A DNA stretch of 12,931 nucleotides from contig JAJDXU010000399.1 of NCBI GenBank assembly GCA_022823105.1, positions 1 to 12,931 on the forward strand. The letters run 5' to 3'. The DNA comes from Dehalococcoidia bacterium. GTDB taxonomy: Bacteria; Chloroflexota; Dehalococcoidia; Lucifugimonadales; UBA3495. Below, piece by piece: positions 1 to 5,509 of this stretch. A model generated the notes under the pieces. It was not told where the DNA came from and searched no databases. It saw only the letters and a list, made by a program, of their open reading frames with translations. Each line of letters begins with the position of its first letter. Within the stretch, counting starts at the first letter, position 1. A program made the translations under genes and the position numbers.

Positions 1-498
1 TTCTGCCAGGTGTGCCAGGTCTGCGTGAACCGCTGCCCGGGCCGCGCCCTCATGCGCGACAAGATCTGGTGGCGCGGAATCGAGAAGAACAAACTCTACT
101 TCAAGCGCTGCCGCCCCGTCATGGCCCGCTACCTCGGTTGCGGCGTCTGCATGAAGGTTTGCCCGATCCAGAAGTACGGCATGAAGGCCACCATGGAGCA
201 CTACGCTGCCACCGGTCAGGTCCTCGGCAAGGGCACCCACGACCTCGAAGGCTACAACATCGAGGGCAAGGGCTACTTCGGACCTGGTGAACTCCCCGTC
301 TTCGAGACCGGCTTCTTCGACATGCCTCACGGCGACACCGGCGAATGGGCCTTCGACCAGTTGAAGGACTCCGCCCGCGCCAACGGCAACGAGATCACCG
401 ATGAGATGCTCGAAGCCTTCCGCGTCGAGGTCACCCGCGGCCTCGGACAGAGCACCGACAACGTCGACATGATGTACGAAGAGGAAGACTACATCTAA
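1..498 (+). CDS. 4Fe-4S dicluster protein, C-terminal part (reductive-dehalogenase-like), 5' end outside window
   Basis: The reading frame is open from the first base, so only the last 165 codons are present. Counting codons from base 1, cysteines 2, 5, 8 and 12 form a classic CxxCxxCxxxCP 4Fe-4S motif. Cys37 followed by Cys47, Cys50 and Cys54-Pro form a second cluster with one remote ligand. This two-cluster order, followed by a tail of about 110 residues, is the layout at the C-terminus of RdhA reductive dehalogenases and of the related epoxyqueuosine reductase QueG. The second cluster resembles RdhA more, by inference. The tail is acidic and ends in Glu-Glu-Glu-Asp-Tyr-Ile. In RdhA such clusters pass electrons to a cobamide. 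The cobamide-binding part and any Tat signal would be upstream, so respiratory, catabolic or non-dehalogenating roles cannot be separated. A 12-bp hairpin follows the stop. Confidence 0.75.
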   Translation, partial: FCQVCQVCVNRCPGRALMRDKIWWRGIEKNKLYFKRCRPVMARYLGCGVCMKVCPIQKYGMKATMEHYAATGQVLGKGTHDLEGYNIEGKGYFGPGELPVFETGFFDMPHGDTGEWAFDQLKDSARANGNEITDEMLEAFRVEVTRGLGQSTDNVDMMYEEEDYI

Positions 499-543
499 CC
501 GATGTAGCATCCAAATCGGTCGGTTCTCAGGAACGGACAACAC

Positions 544-571
544 GCAGGGGCGGGAATCATCCCGCCCCTGC
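544..571. repeat. Intergenic hairpin, GGGGCG family copy A; possible terminator
   Basis: Perfect 12-bp inverted repeat, 544-555 pairing with 560-571, with loop ATCA. It lies 46 bp after the Fe-S gene stop and between two convergent genes. The downstream side reads ACTCATTTTAAG, which has a short T run but not a strong one. The same loop region (AATCAT) and GGGGCG arm recur at 10223-10250, and a related arm at 1652-1682, so this is a dispersed repeat as well as a possible terminator. Confidence 0.7.
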
Positions 572-632
572 ACTCATTTTAAGACAATCGTCCGATACTG
601 CGATTCCGTGTACCGCCGCGGGCGCAATAATA

Positions 633-655
633 AGAGCGAGTCGAAGACCCGCTCT
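633..655 (-). terminator. Probable intrinsic terminator of the HEPN cassette
   Basis: Read on the minus strand, a 10-bp stem (655-646 with 642-633, one G-U pair) closes a 3-base loop and is followed by TATTATTG. It starts 24 bp past the HEPN stop codon. The T-rich tail is short, so this is a moderate-strength call. Confidence 0.55.
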
Positions 656-679
656 CCCACTCAACTCCATTCGTGCCCA

Positions 680-1142
680 TCACCGCCTGTCGAAAAGCGA
701 TTGCGCCGCCAGGAACCGGCGCTCCTCTTCACTCAACTGGGCAAAAGCGGAGATCGCAGTTTCGGCCAACTCAATCGAGTTGACCGTATCTGAATGGGTA
801 ACCACGGCGTTAGAGTCGTAATCGGCTTCCTGTCGCAGCTGTTGTAGCTCTACGAAAGTCCGCGCGAAGTTCTCTCCGTGTCGGGACAGTTGGCGCAAGA
901 TCGTACGCAGGTTGTTTTGTGCCCTCCCGTGGTCGAGACGGCGGTACACCCGTTCCCAATCTTGGGTCGACATATCAGACTGCGGTCGGCCGGCGATCAG
1001 CGTTGGACGCTGCCAGCGTGAGGAACACGGCGTAATATGCGGTGCTGATTGCGCGCCGCATATCCGCTTCCGAGGATGGGGGAATCGCAGCCTGCGGAAC
1101 TAGCCTGGAGCAGGTGGCGATTAGCTCCTGCGGGTCTATCAT
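680..1142 (-). pseudogene. HEPN-domain protein gene split by a frameshift
   Basis: Two halves of one HEPN-type protein lie in different frames. The N-terminal half starts at ATG 1142-1140 (MIDPQELIATCSRLV), contains MRRAISTAYYAVF, a hallmark first helix of this HEPN group, and hits TGA at 977-975 after 55 residues. The C-terminal half is in the +1 frame relative to it and runs to the stop at 680. It carries QDWERVYRRLDHGRA, ENFARTFVELQQLRQEADYD and a closing helix. An ATG at 973 also exists in this frame but lies mid-domain. Joined near ...SNAD/LIAGR..., the protein would be about 150 residues, normal for the family. HEPN proteins are often RNases in toxin-antitoxin and defence systems. The start overlaps the stop of the upstream partner gene by ATGA, so the pair was an operon. 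The break could be genuine decay or a sequencing/assembly error. Confidence 0.8.
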
Positions 1143-1471
1143 GACGCGGGAGCAGGCGGGATGGTGGCTTTCATGTGTTCCGGCAAGGTGGGATCGTTGA
1201 TATCCGAGTACCCGACCAGAGTATTCGCCGTGATACCCGCGTTGCGTATCGGCTCGTCGATTACCCTGAACAGCGTCATCATCAGGTACCCGTCGAGGAC
1301 CGGGTTGGGTGCCGAATACAGTAGCTTGACTCTGATGTATTCCTGGTCCTCGGCATCCAATCTCGCGGCGAGGTTCGCATCGTGGAACTGGACCGGAGGC
1401 GGAAAGTGCCCCCGCGCTCCGTTCAGGACTATCTCCTTGACGGTCTCCATTTCCTTTTCGGTGATGGGCAT
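1139..1471 (-). CDS. Small conserved-looking protein, partner of the HEPN gene
   Basis: 110-residue soluble protein with no signal peptide or membrane segment. The N-terminal helix (MPITEKEMETVKEIV) is followed by an acidic segment with EYIRVKLLYSAPNPVLDGY and a hydrophobic stretch ending AGITANTLVGYSDI, then a Pro/Ala-rich tail. The alternating pattern suggests a small alpha/beta fold. From memory, small proteins with this RVKLLY..P..LDG...G.T....V.Y.. pattern sit upstream of HEPN genes in other bacteria, but I cannot name a family. Its TGA (1141-1139) overlaps the HEPN ATG (1142-1140) as ATGA, indicating translational coupling and a two-component cassette. An antitoxin or regulatory role is inferred only from this order. 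A weak GAGG ribosome site lies about 7 bases before the ATG. Confidence 0.75.
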   Translation of the reverse strand: MPITEKEMETVKEIVLNGARGHFPPPVQFHDANLAARLDAEDQEYIRVKLLYSAPNPVLDGYLMMTLFRVIDEPIRNAGITANTLVGYSDINDPTLPEHMKATIPPAPAS

Positions 1472-1651
1472 TCGGGGCCTCGCGTTTCGATTGATTCGCT
1501 TTCGATGCTACCGGGCTGACGTAACCTGGTCAACGCTCGACCAAATCCGGTTTCAGACCAGATCGACGCGTACACCGCCAACCGAACCGTCGCGCGATGA
1601 TCCCGCCGGACATAACACACCCGGCATCGCCCGCGCCGACCACAATGCGTA

Positions 1652-1682
1652 GGGGCGAATCCGCCTGATCCGGATTCGCCCC
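1652..1682. repeat. Intergenic hairpin, GGGGCG family copy B; possible terminator of the TIR gene
   Basis: Perfect 12-bp inverted repeat (1652-1663 with 1671-1682), arm GGGGCGAATCCG, loop of 7. It lies 26 bp downstream of the stop of the minus-strand pentapeptide/TIR gene. The arm start (TAGGGGCGAAT) is identical to the copy at 10223-10250. No T tract follows on either strand. The rest of the 1472-1708 gap shows nothing I can name. Confidence 0.65.
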
Positions 1683-1708
1683 CGCTACCGTCTCGCTCTG
1701 AACGCGAT

Positions 1709-2992
1709 TTACAGCTGCAGCGTCCTTGGGTCCACCGTCTGGCGGGGAGGCTTGGCCGCGCTGGCCGGCTGCTCCTCCCGCAGGTTTTCAATCAAACCGG
1801 CAAGGGTTTCCTGGTATTCATCCGATCCCTCCGCCTGTCCCGTCAGGTCGAACACACGGTGATCCTCCTTGAGCAGGCGGGCCGTGCGCGCCCTGCCGGC
1901 GCCCATCACGCCGTCCGCATCCACCAGGAACATGGTCCATCGGTCGTTGGTATTCTCGAATTCCTGGGCCGCCGTGATGTCGTTGCGCACCGTTTCACTG
2001 TCCAGCGCGGCCGCAGTGCAGACCACGATCAGCCGGTCATAATGCCGCACCCACCGTTCGATCTCTTCCTCTCCGGAGGAGGCTCGTCGATCGACCAGCG
2101 GATTGCCGCGGAAACCCTCCGCGAACACCCAGGTTCGGACTCCCTGGTTCCGGAGGTTCGCCTCGAGTTGACGGGCATACCCGATGTCCGCGTTGGCGCA
2201 GGAGATATGTACCTCCAACGTGGTCACCGGTGCGTCCGCTACCGAGTCCTGAATCCCCGCCACGGCCACCGGTATTCCCGAACCCAGGATGAACGATTGC
2301 GGCAGAGCGCCCTGCGAGCGCAGCAGTGTGTCCAGACCAATCGTGCTGGGCGCATCGTGGCGAACGTTGTCCAACCCCTGTGCAGCGTCCATGGCACAGT
2401 TCTGGAAAACCGTGTAGCCGATGATGCAATTCTCGAAGTTCGCCTCTTCGGTCGCCACGTCGTTCAGAATCGCTTCGTAAAAGTCCGCCTCATTGAGCAC
2501 GGCCTGCGAGAGATTGGTGCGCGACAGGTTGGCGCCGTTGAAGCTCGCGCCCGTGAGGTTGGCTCCGGTGAAGTTGACCCGGTCCAGGTTGCTGCGATCC
2601 AGGTTCGCGTTGGTCAGGTCTGCGCCGGAAAGATTCGCCTCCGAGAGGGTGGCGCCGTCCAGGATGATGCCGGCCAGGTTGGCGTTGCGCAGGTCCGCGC
2701 CCCGCAGGTTCGCGCCCGGCGCGATGGCGCTGGTCATGTCGGCTTCCCGCAGGTCCGCCCGGTAAAAGTGAGCGTTGTTCATGAAGCTGTTGGACAGGTC
2801 GGCGCGGCGCACCATCGCGCCCATGAAGTCGCCATTACGCATGTGCGCGCCCCGCAGGTTCACCATGGGAATGCGGGCGTGGCTCATGTAGCACTCGTTC
2901 AGGTCCATGACCGTATTGGGATTCTCCTCGCGCCATGCCGCCACCGCGTCCCGTCCCCGCTTCACGATCTGCACCAGTTCCATATTGGCCAT
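1709..2992 (-). CDS. Pentapeptide-repeat protein with C-terminal TIR-like domain
   Basis: 427 residues. The start chosen is ATG 2992 (MANMELVQIVKRG) because TGGAGA stands 7 bases upstream; an in-frame ATG at 3085 would add 31 residues but has no such site. Residues about 42-190 are pentapeptide repeats (A(D/N)LXX: GADLRNANL, GANLTGASF, GADLTNANL), which fold as a right-handed beta-helix. A linker near 210-255 has the HDAPSTIGLDTLL and QSFILGSGIP motifs that I associate with pentapeptide-TIR proteins. From about 258 to 390 there is a TIR-like domain (VHISCANAD, GVRTWVF, YDRLIVVC). At the usual NADase glutamate position the protein has Asp338 (TVRNDITAA). TIR domains in bacteria cleave NAD or signal in anti-phage defence. 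Cytoplasmic. The active site may be weakened, so an adaptor role is possible. Confidence 0.85.
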   Translation of the reverse strand: MANMELVQIVKRGRDAVAAWREENPNTVMDLNECYMSHARIPMVNLRGAHMRNGDFMGAMVRRADLSNSFMNNAHFYRADLREADMTSAIAPGANLRGADLRNANLAGIILDGATLSEANLSGADLTNANLDRSNLDRVNFTGANLTGASFNGANLSRTNLSQAVLNEADFYEAILNDVATEEANFENCIIGYTVFQNCAMDAAQGLDNVRHDAPSTIGLDTLLRSQGALPQSFILGSGIPVAVAGIQDSVADAPVTTLEVHISCANADIGYARQLEANLRNQGVRTWVFAEGFRGNPLVDRRASSGEEEIERWVRHYDRLIVVCTAAALDSETVRNDITAAQEFENTNDRWTMFLVDADGVMGAGRARTARLLKEDHRVFDLTGQAEGSDEYQETLAGLIENLREEQPASAAKPPRQTVDPRTLQL

Positions 2993-3097
2993 CGGTAAGT
3001 CTCCAAAAACGCGTCTTATCCGCGATTTTAGCACAAAACCAGCCTCCAAACGGTATCGTGTACAATGGTTGACGTACGCTTTCACAGGAGAATTTGC

Positions 3098-3583
3098 ATG
3101 CTGAAACTCGTGGCATTGATTACCCTGTCAATCGCACTTTTTCTGGTGATCGCCTGCGGTGGCGGCGGTGACTCGGCAGCGGAAGTAGCCTCTCCCCAGG
3201 CCTCCGTTGAGGATCACATGGTCGCCCAGGCCACCCTCGTCGCCTACTACGTCGACGCCGCCCTCAGGGCCGGCATGACCCCACAGGAAATCAACGTCGC
3301 CTTGGGTCAGATCGCCAGCAACACCGTCATTGACGAATTCTGGGTCAGCGATGAGCGGGGCCGCATCGAGTTCACCAACGTGCCCGGGCTCAATTTCAAC
3401 TTCCCGACAGATCCCGACTCCGGCTCGCAGGCGGCGCCGTTCGCCAACCTCCTCGTCGGTGGGGACACCGTGGTCGTGCAGGAGGCCAAGTACCGCGAAG
3501 CCGACGGCGCGCTGTTTCAGTACGTTGGGGTCGCCGGCGTGGACCAGCCCCGCATCGTCCAGGTCGGCTTCGACCGCCGCTAG
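3098..3583 (+). CDS. Lipoprotein with a single Cache-like sensor domain
   Basis: 161 residues. Start at ATG 3098 because CAGGAG lies 7 bases upstream; an ATG at 3065 would put extra residues before the signal peptide. Residues 1-20 are a lipoprotein signal: Lys3, a hydrophobic core and lipobox V-I-A-Cys20, then a Gly-rich spacer. The mature part begins with a helix (EDHMVAQATLVAYYVDAAL) and an alpha-beta segment with NTVIDEFWVSDERGRIEFTN, FNFPTDPDSGSQAAPFANLL and FQYVGVAGVDQPRIVQVGF. The pattern (stretch ending in T.ID.FWV.D..G.I..T) is that of extracellular Cache/PAS-like ligand domains, but without any transducer. It is therefore probably a surface binding protein. The role is inferred. It is divergent to the TIR gene over a 105-bp gap containing TACAAT (3061-3066) without a good -35. 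Its stop shares CTAG with the convergent neighbour. Confidence 0.75.
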   Translation: MLKLVALITLSIALFLVIACGGGGDSAAEVASPQASVEDHMVAQATLVAYYVDAALRAGMTPQEINVALGQIASNTVIDEFWVSDERGRIEFTNVPGLNFNFPTDPDSGSQAAPFANLLVGGDTVVVQEAKYREADGALFQYVGVAGVDQPRIVQVGFDRR

Positions 3584-3978
3584 GCTTGGACGCCGGATGT
3601 CCGCCGGCGTGGCAGACGCGGGTAAGCCGCCAGAATCGCGTCCACACGCTCCACAAATCGGTGGACGGTAGCAGCGTCGCGAATCAGCCGGCCAGGTTGC
3701 AGATGGCCCTCGTACATATTCTTGTGCAATCTGCTGGCTGCGTTGAACTCCGCGGTTAACCTCGGTTCCGACAATCGCCTTGCCAGTCGACTCACAGCGC
3801 GGAACAGGTCGTTGTGGCTGTCGTTGGTCCAGCCGTACTGGTTGGCGGCGGCTTTGACAGAATGCGCTGCGGCGCACCACAACATTTCAGATTTGATGAG
3901 CGGAGCCGCGGCAACGGAGTAACTTTCCGACGCGGCCAGGAATTCGCGCGCAACCTGCAGATGTGCGCTTGCTTGCAT
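3580..3978 (-). CDS. HEPN/PaREP1-like protein, second gene of a pair
   Basis: 132 residues, helical. Landmarks are LW34 followed by GW50, SHNDLF near 54-59, LHKNMYEGHL at 84-93 and HRFVERVDAIL near the end. The layout (A.......aa.H..KAAan.yGW..DSH..L....L.......A..LH.N.YE) fits the PaREP1/HEPN-like group of small helical proteins. This was recognised by pattern, not by search. Trp34 and Trp50 occur at exactly the same positions in the upstream gene, so the two look like diverged paralogues. The ATG (3978-3976) overlaps the TAA of that gene by one base (TAATG), implying translational coupling. No ribosome site of its own is clear. The stop TAG shares a CTAG with the convergent lipoprotein gene. 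Function is unknown; other HEPN pairs are toxins, antitoxins or RNA-binding proteins. No Rx4-6H RNase motif is obvious. Confidence 0.75.
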   Translation of the reverse strand: MQASAHLQVAREFLAASESYSVAAAPLIKSEMLWCAAAHSVKAAANQYGWTNDSHNDLFRAVSRLARRLSEPRLTAEFNAASRLHKNMYEGHLQPGRLIRDAATVHRFVERVDAILAAYPRLPRRRTSGVQA

Positions 3979-4349
3979 TACGTCGAGCGTTCAGCGATTT
4001 TGAGTAGTTCATGTACAAATCCGATTCCTCCTGGAACGGAGACGATGAACTCGTAATCCTCGGCAAAGCCGCCGGCAGCGTACTCTTGCAGGTCCAACAC
4101 CGTGCCGTAACCGGCATCCAGCCACGCTTCCTCCGGATCGGAAAATCCGGAAGTGAGGTGGTCTATCATGTCCCAATGGTCTTCTTTGGTCTTGCAGGGC
4201 CACCCCCGTTCCTCCGCAATCAACTCCAGCGCGGCGACGGCGGCATCCCATAACTTTTGCGACCCCAGCCGCTTTTCATCGTCCTCAAAGTGCCGCTGGG
4301 CATCTTGCAGAAGATCGCGGACGGGTTGCGTTTGCGTTTTGGTTAGCAT
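3978..4349 (-). CDS. HEPN/PaREP1-like protein, first gene of a pair
   Basis: 123 residues, acidic and helical. GSQKLWDAAVAALELIAEE (29-47) with Trp34 and Trp50 matches the first helices of PaREP1/HEPN-like proteins, where a helix follows a ..W.AA..A......GW pattern. The middle (KEDHWDMIDHLTSG) aligns in place with the SHNDLF segment of the downstream paralogue, and FAEDYEF is the expected third helix region. A good site, AGGAG, stands about 8 bases before the ATG at 4349. The stop TAA overlaps the downstream ATG (TAATG). The gene starts 49 bp from the left end of the MITE at 4399, so its own promoter may lie within or next to that element. Function is unknown. The two genes are probably made in fixed ratio. 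Confidence 0.75.
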   Translation of the reverse strand: MLTKTQTQPVRDLLQDAQRHFEDDEKRLGSQKLWDAAVAALELIAEERGWPCKTKEDHWDMIDHLTSGFSDPEEAWLDAGYGTVLDLQEYAAGGFAEDYEFIVSVPGGIGFVHELLKIAERST

Positions 4350-4398
4350 GATGCGCTCCTCGTCCCGGGTTCCTCATCCCGGTCCATCATCCGACCGC

Positions 4399-4583
4399 CA
4401 GGGCAATCGCATTTCAATTGTTGCCCCTTGGATAAGGCTCTTCCACCCACCGTCATACCGGCGAAAGCCGGTATCCAGTGCCTGAAATCGGCGGTTTCGC
4501 GGTCGCTGTCTTCATTCGGTAGCCTATGGACTCCGGCTTTCGCCGGAGTGTCGTGCGTCTAAATTCCAAATGCGATGGCCCTG
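4399..4583 (+). mobile_element. MITE copy 1 (CAGGGCAATCGC termini)
   Basis: 185-bp non-coding element. The ends are inverted repeats: CAGGGCAATCGCATTT at 4399-4414 and, reversed, AAATGCGATGGCCCTG at 4568-4583 (one mismatch). Flanks are near-duplicates: ATCCGACCGC (4389-4398) and ATCCGGCCGC (4584-4593), consistent with a 9-10 bp target duplication. Inside are two hairpins of opposite sense: ATACCGGC-GAAA-GCCGGTAT and ACTCCGGC..GCCGGAGT. It has no coding capacity. A second copy, inverted and about 88% identical by eye, lies at 11935-12141. The element separates the accessory stretch from coaX. Confidence 0.8.
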
Positions 4584-4601
4584 ATCCGGCCGCTGACCTT
4601 T

Positions 4602-4629
4602 TTGACTGCGTTCCGCGAAAATTATACTA
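4602..4629 (+). promoter_or_regulatory. Sigma-70-type promoter for coaX
   Basis: TTGACT (4602-4607), 16-bp spacer, TATACT (4624-4629). The -35 box is 18 bp to the right of the MITE end. Transcription would begin near 4636, giving a leader of about 10 bases before the coaX ATG at 4647. This argues against the in-frame ATG at 4629, which would lie upstream of the transcription start. Confidence 0.6.
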
Positions 4630-4646
4630 TGTGCCGGGTTACGCAG

Positions 4647-5492
4647 ATGCTGCTCACCATCGACATCGGCAACACCGCCGTCACACTGGGCGTGTTCCGC
4701 GACGGCCCGACGGCCGGCAACGGCATCAAACCGGAGGAACGGCTGGTCACCACCCTCCGGTTCGCCACCGATTCCAGGCGGCTCGCCGACGAATACGGCA
4801 TCATGCTCAAGAACCTGCTGGAGTTCCGCGGTATCGCGTCCTCCGACATCACCGCGGCCTGCATCTGCTCTGTGGTCCCTCCCCTGACCGGCATGTTCGA
4901 GGACGTTTGCCAGCGTTTCTTCGGCGTCGATCCCCTGCAGGTATCCTCCCAGATCGACCTCGGAATGCCCATAAAGTACGACACACCCCGGGACGTGGGC
5001 GCCGACCGCATCGTGGACGCCGTGGCCGCGGTGCAGCTCTACGGGACCCCTGTCATCGTCGTCGACCTGGGCACCGCCACCGTTCTCGACGCCGTCTCGC
5101 GCGACGGCGAGTATCTGGGCGGCGCCATCACCCCCGGCATCAACGTGTCCGTCGATGCCCTGTATCTCAACACTTCCCTGCTGCGCCGCGTGGAACTCGT
5201 CGCGCCGCAGGCCGCCGTGGGCCGCAACACCACCGCCGCCCTGCAGTCCGGTATCGTCCTGGGCTACGCGGGTCTGATCACCAGCATGGTGGAGCGGTTC
5301 AAAAACGAGATCGGCCACGACGCCAAGGTGGTCGGCACCGGCGGCCTGGTCACCGTAATCGCCGACCACGCTCCCGTTTTCGATGATGTCAACCAGGAAC
5401 TCACCCTGGTCGGACTCGACCTGATCTACCGCATGAACGCCGGAAAAACGACACTGGCAAACGCGTCGCAGTCCGGCGATACCTCCGACTGA
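4647..5492 (+). CDS. coaX: Type III pantothenate kinase
   Basis: 281 residues. It phosphorylates pantothenate with ATP, the first committed step of CoA synthesis, in the cytoplasm. The start is ATG 4647 (MLLTIDIGNT), the usual opening of the family; an in-frame ATG at 4629 coincides with the promoter -10 box. Asp6-x-Gly8-Asn9-Thr10 is the phosphate-binding DxGNT motif, Gly118-Ala-Asp120-Arg121 the catalytic GADR motif, and Asp140-Leu-Gly-Thr-Ala-Thr the second nucleotide-binding loop. GGAITPGI and VGTGGLV are further family motifs. Type III kinases are usually about 255-260 residues; this one carries a short variable tail. It is followed by coaBC after 17 bp, so these two CoA genes probably share a transcript. 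There is no canonical Shine-Dalgarno in the roughly 10-base leader. Confidence 0.93.
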   Translation: MLLTIDIGNTAVTLGVFRDGPTAGNGIKPEERLVTTLRFATDSRRLADEYGIMLKNLLEFRGIASSDITAACICSVVPPLTGMFEDVCQRFFGVDPLQVSSQIDLGMPIKYDTPRDVGADRIVDAVAAVQLYGTPVIVVDLGTATVLDAVSRDGEYLGGAITPGINVSVDALYLNTSLLRRVELVAPQAAVGRNTTAALQSGIVLGYAGLITSMVERFKNEIGHDAKVVGTGGLVTVIADHAPVFDDVNQELTLVGLDLIYRMNAGKTTLANASQSGDTSD

Positions 5493-5509
5493 CTGTACTG
5501 GTGGCCCAC

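Noticed and set aside
970..985. Programmed +1 frameshift at GTC TGA in the HEPN gene
   Set aside because: No prfB-like signal; re-pairing of the Val tRNA at TCT would be poor, and family pattern places the frame switch earlier, near NAD/LIAG.
1859..2998. Long open frame of 379 codons on the plus strand opposite the pentapeptide/TIR gene
   Set aside because: It mirrors the pentapeptide periodicity (repeats of GQVGAA-type residues) and has no ribosome site; the minus-strand frame carries recognisable domains.
3069..3097. TTGACG as -35 box of the lipoprotein gene
   Set aside because: A -10 at the right distance would fall inside the ribosome site and start codon region.
3128..3880. 250-codon minus-strand open frame across the lipoprotein and HEPN-like genes
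   Set aside because: It covers two genes with real domains in other frames and shows only low-complexity Gly/Asp/Arg content.
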